A DNA stretch of 64,000 bases from Terriglobia bacterium (GTDB taxonomy: Bacteria; Acidobacteriota; Terriglobia; Terriglobales; Acidobacteriaceae): positions 124,001-188,000 of the forward strand of contig JAIQEU010000011.1 of the NCBI GenBank assembly GCA_020073665.1, given 5' to 3'. Below the pieces are notes generated by a model. The model saw nothing but the letters and a program-made list of their open reading frames with translations, was not told where the DNA came from and made no database searches. Positions 26,688 through 35,956 of the stretch are shown here, piece after piece. A program made the translations under genes and the position numbers. Each line of letters begins with the position of its first letter. Position 1 is the stretch's first letter.

Positions 26688-27386
26688 TCACACTTGCACC
26701 GCAGGCTGCTTGGCCACGGGCGCCACAGCCGGCTTCGCCGCCCGTCGGTGCTGCTCCAGCCACATCATCCAATCGTGCAGGCCATTGCGGGTGAGGCAGG
26801 ACACTTTCACGATCTCCATGCCGGGATGCACCCGCCGCGCATTCTCCACCGCGGCGTTGAGATCGAAGGGCACGTAGGGTAGCAGGTCAATTTTGTTCAG
26901 GACCAGTAATTCTGACTTGAAGAATATGGAGGGATATTTCAGCGGCTTGTCTTCGCCTTCGGTAACGCTCAGCACCACTACCTTGGCCGCTTCGCCCAGA
27001 TCGTAGCTCGAGGGGCATACCAGGTTGCCAACATTCTCAATAAACAGCAGATCAATATCTTCTAGCTTCCAGTCGGCCAGATGGCGCTCGATCATGCGGG
27101 CGTCCAGGTGACAGGTGCCGCCGGTGGTGATCTGCTTTACCGGAAAGCCAAAGCGCCGGAGGCGCGCCGCGTCGTTGTCGGTCTGGATGTCACCGGTCAG
27201 CACCGCAACCCGATCGTGCCTGGGCAAGCTTTCCAGAGTGCGCTCGAGCAGGCTGGTTTTGCCCGAACCCGGCGAACTGATCAGGTTCAGACAAAAGATG
27301 CCGTGCTCGCGGAAGCGGGCCCGCAGTTCGGCCGCGATGCGGTCATTTTCACTGAGTACTTTCTGCTCCAGCGGCACTCGGTTCAT
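26688..27386 (-). CDS. hypB: Hydrogenase nickel-insertion GTPase HypB
   Basis: The 232-residue GTPase delivers nickel to the hydrogenase large subunit together with HypA. The P-loop is SSPGSGKTSL, followed by the metal/switch motif GGTCHLD and NKIDLLP for guanine recognition. It lacks the histidine-rich nickel-storage stretch seen in some HypB proteins. The C-terminus has a Lys/Pro/Ala-rich tail. The ATG lies 38 bases inside the 3' end of hypA, a long overlap implying coupled translation. Confidence 0.95.
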   Translation of the reverse strand: MNRVPLEQKVLSENDRIAAELRARFREHGIFCLNLISSPGSGKTSLLERTLESLPRHDRVAVLTGDIQTDNDAARLRRFGFPVKQITTGGTCHLDARMIERHLADWKLEDIDLLFIENVGNLVCPSSYDLGEAAKVVVLSVTEGEDKPLKYPSIFFKSELLVLNKIDLLPYVPFDLNAAVENARRVHPGMEIVKVSCLTRNGLHDWMMWLEQHRRAAKPAVAPVAKQPAVQV

Positions 27387-27729
27387 ACTCTTCTACCTCC
27401 AGGTAAGCTAACGCCAGTTCGTCTCCCCCAATGCACTCAGAGCGAACTTCCCCACATTGGGGACATTGAAATTCATAGTCGTGCACAATAAATTCCCGCC
27501 CGCACGGCAGACAGCGGTGACGGCGTGGACAAAGCTCGATCTCCAGTTGCAGTGCTTCCAGTTCGGTCTCGCGCACGATCGCCTCAAAGCAGAAGCGGAG
27601 AGACTCCTGGTCAATGGCCTGGAGAGCGCCGATCCTGACTCCGACCTTGCGCGGCTGGGCTCCGGGATAACGTGCGGCCTCGGTCTTGACCGCCTCCAGG
27701 ATCGAGTTGGCAATGCCCATCTCGTGCAT
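27349..27729 (-). CDS. hypA: Hydrogenase nickel-insertion protein HypA
   Basis: The 126-residue nickel metallochaperone starts MHEMGIANSI, where His2 is the conserved nickel ligand. A zinc-binding domain carries CPRRHRCLPC and CPQCG; the first Cys pair is separated by six residues, with an intervening His. It works with HypB. It begins six bases after hypE and overlaps hypB by 38 bases. The C-terminal extension after LAYLEVEEYE is longer than usual and coincides with the overlap. Confidence 0.94.
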   Translation of the reverse strand: MHEMGIANSILEAVKTEAARYPGAQPRKVGVRIGALQAIDQESLRFCFEAIVRETELEALQLEIELCPRRHRCLPCGREFIVHDYEFQCPQCGEVRSECIGGDELALAYLEVEEYEPSAAGAESTQ

Positions 27730-27735
27730 GGGACC

Positions 27736-28794
27736 TCAACAGATTCGCGGCAACTGGTCGCCCGCGAGCATGTCCACAATGCGCGTGGTACCGAGCGTCG
27801 TGCGCATCGTCACCAGCCCGCGGTTCTCGCGGTTCACGGTGCCGATGATTTGCGCGTGCTGCCCCAAGGGATGATTCCGCATCGCGTTGAGTACGGCGTC
27901 GGCAGAACTGGGTTCGACGATGGCCACCAGTTTGCCTTCATTCGCTACGTACATGGGATCCAGCCCGAGAAGTTCGCACGCGCCTCGGACCTCTTCGCGG
28001 ACGGGGATCGCCGATTCGTCCACTGCGATGCCCACGCGCGACTGCGCCGCGATTTCGTTCAACGTGCTGGAAAGCCCTCCCCGGGTGGGATCGCGCATGC
28101 AGCGGATTGCACTCGTTGCCTTGAGCATGGCGGCGACGAGGGTATGGAGCGCCGCGCTGTCACTCTGGATGGTGGTTTCGAATTCCAATCCCTCGCGCTG
28201 CGCCAGGATGGCGATGCCGTGTTCTCCAATGCCGCCACTGAGCAGGACCTTGTCGCCGGGACGAGCGTGGTCCGCAGAAAGCTCAAGACCGTCGGGAACA
28301 ATGCCGATGCCGGTGGTGTTGATAAACAACCCGTCACCCTTGCCCCGCTCAACCACTTTGGTGTCACCCGTGACCACCTGCACGCCGGCCGCGGCGGCAG
28401 CTGACTGCATCGAGTTCACCACTCGCCGCAACTCGTCCATCGAAAAGCCTTCCTCAATGATGAATGCCGCGCTCAGGAACAGGGGCGTAGCTCCCCCCAC
28501 CGCCAGGTCATTCACCGTGCCATGTACGGCCAGCGAGCCGATATTGCCACCGGGAAAGAACAGGGGCTTCACCACGAACGAATCCGTGGTGAATGCCAGG
28601 CGCACTCCGCCGACGCTTACCACGGCCTGGTCATTGAGTTGAGTGAGCACCGGATTACCCAGCGCCGGCAGGAAGACGTCACGCAGCAGTTCGGCACTGA
28701 GCGTGCCACCGCTGCCGTGGCCCAGCAGAACTCTGTCCCGGGCCGGCAGCGGCGTGGGGCAACTGAGTTCGGCGATGGTCCGAGCTTGCGACAA
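27736..28794 (-). CDS. hypE: Hydrogenase maturation protein HypE
   Basis: The 352-residue protein dehydrates its C-terminal thiocarboxamide to thiocyanate, which supplies the cyanide ligands of the active-site iron. It is an AIR-synthase-like ATPase: LLGHGSGGTLSAELL at the N-terminus, the glycine-rich GDTKVVERGKGDGLF, and the essential C-terminal cysteine in the terminal PRIC. The gene starts ten bases after hypD. HypF, which carbamoylates this cysteine, is not encoded in the window. Confidence 0.96.
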   Translation of the reverse strand: MSQARTIAELSCPTPLPARDRVLLGHGSGGTLSAELLRDVFLPALGNPVLTQLNDQAVVSVGGVRLAFTTDSFVVKPLFFPGGNIGSLAVHGTVNDLAVGGATPLFLSAAFIIEEGFSMDELRRVVNSMQSAAAAAGVQVVTGDTKVVERGKGDGLFINTTGIGIVPDGLELSADHARPGDKVLLSGGIGEHGIAILAQREGLEFETTIQSDSAALHTLVAAMLKATSAIRCMRDPTRGGLSSTLNEIAAQSRVGIAVDESAIPVREEVRGACELLGLDPMYVANEGKLVAIVEPSSADAVLNAMRNHPLGQHAQIIGTVNRENRGLVTMRTTLGTTRIVDMLAGDQLPRIC

Positions 28795-28804
28795 AATCCT
28801 GCTC

Positions 28805-29908
28805 CTAGCTGGCGACTGTGTGCCGCCGGTAGCGATAGTAGGCGGCGCAGGCGCCTTCCGATGAAACCATGGGCGCTCCCATGGGGTTTTCCGGGGTGCA
28901 GCGCATTCCGAACATGGGGCACTCCGGCGGCTTCTTCAGGCCTTGCAGCACCTGGGCGCTGATGCACTCGGCTGGTTCTTCTACGCTCACATCCGCCAGT
29001 GCAAAAACGCGGTTGGCATCGTACGCGGCATACTCGTCGCGCAATCGCAGCCCGCTTCGCGGGATGTTGCCAATGCCGCGCCACTTCTGGTCCGCCACTT
29101 CGAACACTTCCTGCATGATCTGCTGCGCCGGACGGTTGCCCTGGTAGCTGACCGACCGCCCGTACTGGTTTTCAAGCTTGGCTGCGCCTGCTTCCAGCTG
29201 CCGGACCAGCATGAGCACCGATTCCAGCAGGTCGACCGGCTCGAACCCGCCCACCACGATGGGCACACGAAAGTCCCGCACCAGGCTCTCGTATTCCTCA
29301 CACCCCATGACCGTGCACACGTGACCGGGAGCGATAAAACCCTGCACGCGATTTTCCGGCGACACCATCAAGGCGCGGATCGCGGGCGGAACCAGCACGT
29401 GCGATACCAGCATGGAAAAATTCTGCAAGCCTTCCTTCTTTGCCTGCCAGGCAGCCATGGCGTTGGCGGGCGCCGTGGTCTCAAACCCAATGGCCAGGAA
29501 CACCACCTTGCGCTGGGGATGCTGGCGGGCAATCTTCACCGCCTCGGTGGGCGAGTAGGCAACCCGAACGTCGCCGCCCTCGGCTTTCACGCGGAACAGG
29601 TCGGAATGCGACCCGGGCACGCGCAACATGTCTCCGTAAGAAACCAGGATCACGTCGCTACGGGAGGCCAGGGTGATGGCTTTATCAATGGTTTCGAGCG
29701 GGGTAACGCAAACCGGACATCCCGGGCCATGCACCAGTTCCAGCGAAGGGGGGAGCAGTTCGTCCAATCCGTAGCGCATGATGGTGTGGGTCTGGCCGCC
29801 GCAGATCTCCATCAACACCCAGGGCCGGGTGGTACGCGACGCAATTTCGGCCGCCAGGGCGCGGGCGATGCGCTGGTCACGATACTCGTCGATGTACTTC
29901 ATGGCCAC
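28805..29908 (-). CDS. hypD: Hydrogenase maturation protein HypD
   Basis: The 367-residue iron-sulfur protein builds the Fe(CN)2CO unit together with HypC and HypE. Conserved motifs include [23 protein letters not shown] and [10 protein letters not shown], and the C-terminal [4Fe-4S] ligands in [23 protein letters not shown]... show that it is complete. ATGs at 29908 and 29902 are both possible. It is the first gene of the hypDEAB operon. Its usual partner hypC is not found beside it. Confidence 0.96.
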   Translation of the reverse strand: MAMKYIDEYRDQRIARALAAEIASRTTRPWVLMEICGGQTHTIMRYGLDELLPPSLELVHGPGCPVCVTPLETIDKAITLASRSDVILVSYGDMLRVPGSHSDLFRVKAEGGDVRVAYSPTEAVKIARQHPQRKVVFLAIGFETTAPANAMAAWQAKKEGLQNFSMLVSHVLVPPAIRALMVSPENRVQGFIAPGHVCTVMGCEEYESLVRDFRVPIVVGGFEPVDLLESVLMLVRQLEAGAAKLENQYGRSVSYQGNRPAQQIMQEVFEVADQKWRGIGNIPRSGLRLRDEYAAYDANRVFALADVSVEEPAECISAQVLQGLKKPPECPMFGMRCTPENPMGAPMVSSEGACAAYYRYRRHTVAS

Positions 29909-29977
29909 TCTGACGGTTCGCAGCGGGCCCGGCGCAGAGCTGCGAACGCAGCAATCCTAAGCCGCACCGGTCTGCAG

Positions 29978-30022
29978 TCACTCTAGAAGCTGGTGAACAG
30001 CCCATCGGTGATGCGCGTCACA
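29978..30022 (-). promoter_or_regulatory. Predicted class II CRP/FNR-type promoter of the hyp operon
   Basis: TGTGACGCGCATCACC (30022-30007, minus strand) matches TGTGA-N6-TCACA in nine of ten positions. It shares GTGAC-N3-CATCAC with the hox site. TAGAGT (29985-29980) is the -10-like element, again 29.5 bases from the palindrome centre. The predicted start is near 29973, 65 bases before the hypD ATG. The site also lies upstream of the divergent PhoU-like gene. Confidence 0.6.
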
Positions 30023-30115
30023 TCCCCTAGTGACCGATACCACCTCCTGCTATCCTGAATCCACGTAGAATGCGGTCCTCCGAACGGTTGGCAGGAAAGC
30101 GCTTCGAGGTGTCCC

Positions 30116-30835
30116 ATGAATGCCACGCAACCGGTCCTATTCCCGGCAAACCCCCATCTTCCGGAACTGACCTTGCGCGGGTGCCAGGTCGCGCAGTTAG
30201 CGGCCAAGGCGGTTGCGGAAGGGATTCAGTCGGGCTCCACGGTATTTTGCGAGCAGGTCCGCAAACATGAAGAAGAACTGGACAGCCTGGACCGCCAGAT
30301 CAACGAAGACGTGACCATAGCCGTGGCCCGGGGATCCGGCACCCAGGCGCGCGAATTGCTGGCTTGCCTGAAGTTCATCCTCGAACTGGAGCGCATTGGC
30401 GACTTGCTGCTCAACGTCGCGAACCGCTTGCAAACCGTGGCGCCGCGGCTGCAGTCGCAAGACACCCACGACCTGGCCCACATGGCGAACATCCTCGCCC
30501 TCATGCTGGCAGACGTCACCGAGGCGTTTTCCGCGCGCGATGTGAAGCGGGCCCTGGAGGTGCTGAAAGCCGATGCCGAGATCGACCGCTTGCGTAACCT
30601 GCTGTTCATTCGCCACATCGAGAATCCAGGAAACGAGCTCCGGCAGGAGAGCTTCCACATCGTCTTCATAAGCCAGGCCCTGGAGCGTGCCGGCGACCAC
30701 GCCAAGAACCTGGCGGAAGAGATTTGTCACCTGGTCAGCGGCCGCAGCGTGCGCCACATCCTGCGCGAATATGACCGTCCGGCGGAGCAGGTTTACCTGG
30801 AGCGCATGCGCCGCAGTTCACACGACAAACCGTGA
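30116..30835 (+). CDS. PhoU-like domain protein
   Basis: This 239-residue all-helical protein consists of two three-helix PhoU repeats. The metal-binding E/D-rich motifs are ILELERIGDLLLNVANR (about residues 91-107) and QALERAGDHAKNLAEE (about 186-201), each with the ExxxD pattern. PhoU proteins bind metal clusters and modulate phosphate uptake and PhoR signalling. No pst or pho genes are adjacent, so its partner is unknown. ATG 30116 is the first in frame with the domain; no strong Shine-Dalgarno is visible. It is divergent from hypD. Confidence 0.85.
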   Translation: MNATQPVLFPANPHLPELTLRGCQVAQLAAKAVAEGIQSGSTVFCEQVRKHEEELDSLDRQINEDVTIAVARGSGTQARELLACLKFILELERIGDLLLNVANRLQTVAPRLQSQDTHDLAHMANILALMLADVTEAFSARDVKRALEVLKADAEIDRLRNLLFIRHIENPGNELRQESFHIVFISQALERAGDHAKNLAEEICHLVSGRSVRHILREYDRPAEQVYLERMRRSSHDKP

Positions 30836-30845
30836 GCCGAAGAGG

Positions 30846-31562
30846 CTATTGCGCGTCGTGGAAGATGATGCCCAAGGTGAATCGCTTGCCCGACCGCAGC
30901 CGGCTGACCCCGTGCCGCAGGTTGGTTTTATAGATTCCGCGCGTACCGGACACCGCCCGATAACGGGTAGGAAAGATCACCGCCTGCCCTTGTTCGGCAG
31001 TGATCACCACGGCCCGTGACTGCATGCGCGGACGCTGCTCCACCAGCACGAATTCCCCGCCCGAATAATCCACCTCACGCCGGCTCAGAAAAAACGTCAT
31101 CTGAAAAGGGAAGGCGATGGCGCCGTAAAGATCCTGGTGCAGGCAGTTGAAGTCGCCTGCCTCATATTTCAGTAGGAGCGGCGTGGGCTTGTCCTGTCCA
31201 GCCCCGTGGCACACCTTGAGGAACTCCTCGTAATGTTCGGGATAGGAATTGCTTCGGGTTTGAGCGGCCCACCGATTCACGATCGGAGCGAGTTTAGGGT
31301 AGGTGCGTTCACGCAGATCCGACACCATTTCCGGCAAGGGATACTTGAAATACTTGTATTCCCCGCGACCGAATCCGAAGCGCGCCATCACCACCTGGCT
31401 GCGGAACAGCGAGTTGTCGTCGTAGGCCTCGACCAGGCGGGCGCATTCCTGGGGTCGCAACAGCCCCGGAGTCAGGGCGTACCCGTCGCGATCCAGTGCC
31501 TCGCTGAGATCATCCCAGTTCAGCGCTTCGAGCCGGTCTTTGATGGTTATAGTTTTCGCCAT
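30846..31562 (-). CDS. 2-oxoglutarate/Fe(II)-dependent oxygenase family protein
   Basis: The 238-residue product has the double-stranded beta-helix signature. HQDLYG gives the HxD iron ligands, and HGVSRLRSGKRFTLGIIFH supplies the distal iron His and the 2-oxoglutarate-binding Arg. The N-terminal DGYALTPGLLRPQECARLVE is the usual entry helix of prolyl-hydroxylase-like enzymes. The substrate is unknown; protein, peptide or alkylated-base targets are possible. ATG 31562 is preferred over 31577. It converges with the PhoU-like gene, only ten bases separating their ends. Confidence 0.85.
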   Translation of the reverse strand: MAKTITIKDRLEALNWDDLSEALDRDGYALTPGLLRPQECARLVEAYDDNSLFRSQVVMARFGFGRGEYKYFKYPLPEMVSDLRERTYPKLAPIVNRWAAQTRSNSYPEHYEEFLKVCHGAGQDKPTPLLLKYEAGDFNCLHQDLYGAIAFPFQMTFFLSRREVDYSGGEFVLVEQRPRMQSRAVVITAEQGQAVIFPTRYRAVSGTRGIYKTNLRHGVSRLRSGKRFTLGIIFHDAQ

Positions 31563-31715
31563 GTTGGTTAGCCGCATTCGTTCAAGGTACGGCGCAAAGT
31601 CACCATGAACTATCCGTATCTTGCGGTCGAACTCTTTCGCCCCGGGTCGACTGGGATGGGCGCGAGCAATACACTATCAAGGTCCGGTTTCGCTCACCCT
31701 CGGACTCTGATCGGG

Positions 31716-32933
31716 ATGAACCTCAAAACTGTATTGCGCGAGGCTTTTCTGGCGTTGCGGCGCAACTGGATCCGCAGTGTGCTCACCATCCTGGGCATCG
31801 CAGTTGGGGTGGGAGCGTTTATCTGCGTGGTTGCCATTGGTAATGCCGGAAGCAGCGGTATTGCGGACCAGTTGCAGAGCCTGGGCGACAATTTCATCTG
31901 GGTGGAAGCGGGCAGCCGCGCCCGCAACGGGATGCGCATGGGGTCCCGCGGTTCCCGAACCCTGGTTCTGGGCGATGCGACCGCCATCCTGGAGCAGGTG
32001 TCGCTCATCAAGAGCATGTCGCCCAACGTCGACGGTCATATTCAGGTGGTGTATGGCGGAGAGAACTGGTCCACCCAGTATCGCGGGGTGACCCCGGAGT
32101 TCCTGGAGATTCGCCGCTGGACTCTTCGTTCGGGTACCTTCTTCAGCATGTCTGACGTGGAGACCGATGCCACGGTGTGCGTGCTGGGCCAGACCGTGGT
32201 GGAGAACCTGTTTGGTAATGAAGACCCCATCGGCCAGACGGTCCGGATCAACAGCATACCGTGCAAGGTGCTGGGCGTGCTGCAACGTAAGGGCTTCTCG
32301 GCGACCGGGCAGGACCAGGACGATTTCATCGTCATGCCCTATACCACGGTGCAGAAGCGCATCACCGGCCAGTTCTGGCTTGACGATATCTTCCTCTCGG
32401 CGGTGTCGCGCGATGCCATGCCCCAGGCCACCAGGCAGATTGTAGGGTTGCTGCGGGAGCGTCACCATCTCAACGCCGCGGAAGACGACGATTTCAACGT
32501 CCGCCGCCCGGAAGATGTGGTGCAGGCCCAACTGGCCACCAGCCAGATCATGACGATTCTCATGGCCAGTGTGGCGTCGCTGTCGCTGCTGGTGGGAGGG
32601 ATCGGGATCATGAATATCATGCTGGTCTCGGTGACCCAGCGCACCCGCGAGATTGGAGTGAGGTTGGCGGTGGGGGCGACCGAATTCGACGTGCAACGCC
32701 AATTCCTGAGCGAGGCCATCGTGCTCAGCTTGCTGGGCGGGATCTTTGGGGTGCTGGCGGGCGTGTTTTCTTCCTACGCGGTGGAGAGCCTGTTCCAGTT
32801 TCCGACCAAGCTTACTCCCGACATCTTTGCAGTGGGAGGCCTATTTTCGGCCGGGGTGGGCATTCTCTTTGGCTACTATCCCGCGCGCAAGGCGTCGCAA
32901 CTCGATCCCATCCAGGGCCTGCGCTACGAGTGA
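31716..32933 (+). CDS. MacB/FtsX-type ABC transporter permease
   Basis: The 405-residue membrane protein has the MacB topology. One N-terminal transmembrane helix (SVLTILGIAVGVGAFICVVAIG) is followed by a large periplasmic MacB_PCD domain (about 45-250). A C-terminal FtsX domain with three helices ends in PARKASQLDPIQGLRYE. ILMVSVTQRTREIGVRLAVGA-type sequence is the coupling region. These permeases act with a MacA adaptor and an ATPase in lipoprotein, peptide or antibiotic export. Neither is adjacent, so it is an orphan here. ATG 31716 gives the canonical N-terminus MNLKTVLREAF. Confidence 0.9.
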   Translation: MNLKTVLREAFLALRRNWIRSVLTILGIAVGVGAFICVVAIGNAGSSGIADQLQSLGDNFIWVEAGSRARNGMRMGSRGSRTLVLGDATAILEQVSLIKSMSPNVDGHIQVVYGGENWSTQYRGVTPEFLEIRRWTLRSGTFFSMSDVETDATVCVLGQTVVENLFGNEDPIGQTVRINSIPCKVLGVLQRKGFSATGQDQDDFIVMPYTTVQKRITGQFWLDDIFLSAVSRDAMPQATRQIVGLLRERHHLNAAEDDDFNVRRPEDVVQAQLATSQIMTILMASVASLSLLVGGIGIMNIMLVSVTQRTREIGVRLAVGATEFDVQRQFLSEAIVLSLLGGIFGVLAGVFSSYAVESLFQFPTKLTPDIFAVGGLFSAGVGILFGYYPARKASQLDPIQGLRYE

Positions 32934-32964
32934 GGTGGATAGAAAAGACGGCCAGCCTGCAGGT

Positions 32965-32994
32965 TTGACACTGGTTCGGGCCGCCTCTTAGAAT
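32965..32994 (+). promoter_or_regulatory. Sigma-70 promoter of the tRNA-Met gene
   Basis: TTGACA (32965-32970), an 18-base spacer and TAGAAT (32989-32994) make a near-consensus promoter. Transcription would start near 33001, giving a 90-base leader before the tRNA at 33091. Confidence 0.7.
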
Positions 32995-33090
32995 CGAGGG
33001 GGTTGGATGCGTCGCCCTTCGCGACCATCCTCCTGTGGGAATTCCGATCAGGCCGCAGTTCCGGCTTGTCCCCTTCTGTCAGTTCACCGT

Positions 33091-33167
33091 GGCGGTGTAG
33101 CTCAGGTGGTTAGAGCGACGGTCTCATAATCCGTAGGTCGGAGGTTCGAGTCCTCCCGCCGCCACCA
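33091..33167 (+). tRNA. tRNA-Met (anticodon CAT)
   Basis: This 77-base gene folds as a complete cloverleaf. The seven-base acceptor pairs 33091-33097 with 33157-33163 (one G-U). The D arm has GCTC/GAGC and the anticodon loop CTCATAA. The T arm is GGAGG-TTCGAGT-CCTCC and the CCA end is encoded. Position 31-39 of the anticodon stem is a U-U mismatch. The body resembles an elongator Met tRNA; a tRNA-Ile2 with lysidine-modified CAT cannot be excluded from sequence alone. Confidence 0.95.
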
Positions 33168-33459
33168 ATTTCTTCGCTAACTTGCGCCAGATCGGCCGGA
33201 ACTCCATTGCCATGTCCCACTCCGAGCCGCCGCGATGCCGGCACCGTCACAGCAGTGAACCGGTTGGCTGGGGAGCCGGCGCAGGCAGGTTCGGCTCACA
33301 ATACCCGGAATCAGCTGTCACCGTAAGTATGTTTAGGCGTCACCGCGTCTTGTCTACGCTGCTGCTAGACTCCTTCCACGAGGTCGCGCTCCAGGGTAGA
33401 GAACCTCGACGGTTGTTGTTGCGAGATCGGTTCGGAAAACCCAAGAGGGGGATACGAGC

Positions 33460-35457
33460 ATGCCTCCGCTTCCTCTCACGCTGGGCAAGAAAGCGTGGGA
33501 ACTCTATCTCGACAAGAATGTGCTGGATGCCAGCCTGGTTCGCACCTCGGTGGCAAACTCCTGGCAACGCTGTCGCGCGCTCAACGTCAATCCTTTCCAG
33601 CAGATCAACCCGGGCCCCGACGGATCGAACCACCTGGAAGAACGCCTGTACGAAAAACAGCAATTGATGCGTATTGCCCGGCCGTTTATGCGCGACTTGT
33701 ACCACCTGGTGAGCGGCTCGGCGTTCCAGGTCGTGCTTACCGATGAGAACGGCTTCCTGCTCGACGTGATCGGGGACAAAGCCATTGTTTCCCGCAGCCG
33801 CGAGGTGCACCTGTGTCCCGGAGGCACCTGGTCGGAGGAGCGGAAGGGCACCAACGCCATCGGAACCGCGCTGGCGGAAAAACAGCCGGTGCAGATTTTT
33901 GCCTGGGAACACTTCTGCGAAGAAAACCACTTCTTGACCTGCTCGGCTTCACCCATCCGGGATCCGCAGGGCAATATCCTGGGTATCCTGGATGCCAGCG
34001 GCGATTTCCGCTACGCCAATCCGCACACCATTGGCATGGTGGTTGCAACCGTGCGGGCGATCGAGAATCAGTTGCGCCTGGAGCAGGCCACACACCAGCT
34101 TTACGTGGTCTCGCACTATTCCAAGGCGCTGCTGCGCGGCATGACGGACGGATTGATCGCCATTGACCGGAACGATATCGTCACCGAGATCAATGCGCGC
34201 GCCGGCGAACTGTTGGGGATCAAGTCGACGCTGGCCAAAGGGCGTCCCCTGGCGGAGGTCTGCGCCAGCGATGCCCCGATCGTCAAGGTCCTGAAAAGCG
34301 GCAAGGAGTATGACAGCCGCGAGATTGTCGATAAAGCCGGCAGGCGAATTCAGAGCTCGGTGTCATCGCTGCACGATGAGAAAGGGGGCGTCGTCGGGAC
34401 CATTGCGTTTTTCCGGGAATTGGACGACCACGCCATTGTGAAGCGCCCCGTCAGCGTCAACTTGCACCGCCACACCTTCGACGACATCGTCGCCGAGAGC
34501 CCGGCCATGAAGGCGGCGAAAGACTGGGCCATCCGGGCTGCGGACTGCTGTTCCAATGTGCTGATCCTGGGGGAGAGCGGGACCGGCAAGGAGATGTTCG
34601 CGAACGCCATCCACAACGCCAGCGTGCGCCGCAGTGGCCCATTTGTCGCCATCAACTGCGCCGCCCTGCCCGAGAGTCTGGTGGAGAGCGAACTCTTTGG
34701 TTACGTGGACGGTTCTTTTACGGGCGCAAGGAAAGGCGGGCAAGCGGGAAAATTCGAGTGCGCCAATGGTGGGACCATCTTCCTCGACGAGATTGGGGAG
34801 ATGACGCTGACGGTGCAGGCCAAACTTCTGCGTGTGCTGCACGACAAAACCGTCTCGCGCATTGGTTCGGCGCGCGAGATAGAGGTCGATATCCGCATCA
34901 TCGTAGCTACCCATTGCGACTTACGCAAAGAGGTTGAAAACGGCCGCTTTCGCGAGGATCTGTACTATCGCCTTGCCGTACTGGAACTGACGGTCCCGCC
35001 GCTGCGCGAAAGGCGGGAAGATTTTCCGCTGCTGACGCGTGCCCTGGTGAACAAGCTTTCGGCGGAGTTTGGCTACCCTCCAGTGGAAATCGATGACAAC
35101 TTTCAGCAGAACCTGGCCTCCGGCCCCTGGGCTGGCAATGTGCGTGCAATGGAGAATGCCATCGAGAGAGCGATGGTCCGTATGGGTGACAAACGAGTAC
35201 TGACGTCTGCTGACCTCGAGTTGCCGAATGAAGTCGCGCCTCAACCACCGAGCGCACCGGTGGCGGAGCCTGCTCCGGCGCAATTGAACCACGAGATCAA
35301 GTCGCTGCGCGATGTTGAGAAACAGGCCATCGCCGAAGCCCTGAGTCAGTGTGGCGGAAACATCAAGAAGACGGCTGAACGTCTGGGAATTGCCCGCAAT
35401 ACCCTGTATCGCAAGCTGGAAGAGTACCATCTGCTGGCCGAGGAAGTGCATTGCTGA
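33460..35457 (+). CDS. Sigma-54-dependent transcriptional activator, AcoR-like (GAF-PAS-AAA+-Fis)
   Basis: The 665-residue bacterial enhancer-binding protein has an N-terminal GAF-type sensor (about 60-200), a PAS-like domain (about 215-320), and a sigma-54-interacting AAA+ ATPase (about 340-565). Walker A is GESGTGKE (371-378), the sigma-54 loop reads GSFTGA (418-423), and Walker B is TIFLDE (439-444). The Fis-type HTH is GGNIKKTAERLGIARNTLYRKL. It probably senses a small molecule and activates the sigma-54 promoter 500 bases downstream that drives the molybdoenzyme operon. TGTTCC repeats just after its stop are candidate binding sites. Confidence 0.93.
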   Translation: MPPLPLTLGKKAWELYLDKNVLDASLVRTSVANSWQRCRALNVNPFQQINPGPDGSNHLEERLYEKQQLMRIARPFMRDLYHLVSGSAFQVVLTDENGFLLDVIGDKAIVSRSREVHLCPGGTWSEERKGTNAIGTALAEKQPVQIFAWEHFCEENHFLTCSASPIRDPQGNILGILDASGDFRYANPHTIGMVVATVRAIENQLRLEQATHQLYVVSHYSKALLRGMTDGLIAIDRNDIVTEINARAGELLGIKSTLAKGRPLAEVCASDAPIVKVLKSGKEYDSREIVDKAGRRIQSSVSSLHDEKGGVVGTIAFFRELDDHAIVKRPVSVNLHRHTFDDIVAESPAMKAAKDWAIRAADCCSNVLILGESGTGKEMFANAIHNASVRRSGPFVAINCAALPESLVESELFGYVDGSFTGARKGGQAGKFECANGGTIFLDEIGEMTLTVQAKLLRVLHDKTVSRIGSAREIEVDIRIIVATHCDLRKEVENGRFREDLYYRLAVLELTVPPLRERREDFPLLTRALVNKLSAEFGYPPVEIDDNFQQNLASGPWAGNVRAMENAIERAMVRMGDKRVLTSADLELPNEVAPQPPSAPVAEPAPAQLNHEIKSLRDVEKQAIAEALSQCGGNIKKTAERLGIARNTLYRKLEEYHLLAEEVHC

Positions 35458-35505
35458 CTGCCCGCTGAACCCGCAGTTCCTCAATTCCATCCGCCCAGGG
35501 CGCCA

Positions 35506-35556
35506 TGTTCCAAAACTGCGCATGTGTTCCAGAACTGAGCAGATTACTGGTGTTCC
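35506..35556 (+). promoter_or_regulatory. Three TGTTCC direct repeats, candidate enhancer for the sigma-54 activator
   Basis: TGTTCCAAAACTG (35506-35518) and TGTTCCAGAACTG (35525-35537) differ at one position and are 19 bases apart. A third TGTTCC begins at 35551. The second contains the palindromic GTTC-CA-GAAC. They lie about 400-450 bases upstream of the sigma-54 promoter, a normal enhancer distance. Confidence 0.5.
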
Positions 35557-35956
35557 ATTCTTGCGCACAGGTCACTCCAGATGCTAGTTGAATGGCCACT
35601 CGCCGGGAAGTGTTCCTCTTGAGTGGATTCTCTGGGCAATCAACGAATGCCTTGACGTTAGCTGGCATTGCATTTAACAACTGCGTGTGCTGCGCACTTG
35701 ATTTGGTGCCGATCTCTTTTGGAATCAGGCGCAAGCCCTCGAACCGCTATCGCCGCTTGCCCAAACAACCACCTGCAGCGTGATTGCGGTCACCGCTTTG
35801 CCGCAGCGCTGTGCTTGATAAAGGACTTTCCTCGTCTCTTGCTAAGGCGGATCCAACCGAGCTGACCGTTCTACAGGTTCGACCACGCGCTGAACTGCTG
35901 GAGAGTATTTGGCCCTAGGAGTGTCGTGCTGGATGGTGAAGATGCACATCAGGCGG

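Noticed and set aside
28943-29986. 347-codon plus-strand open frame across hypD
   Set aside because: Antisense to hypD, which has complete family motifs.
35592-35783. 63-codon open frame in the regulatory gap before the molybdoenzyme operon
   Set aside because: No Shine-Dalgarno and no conserved features; the region is better explained as promoter/enhancer DNA.
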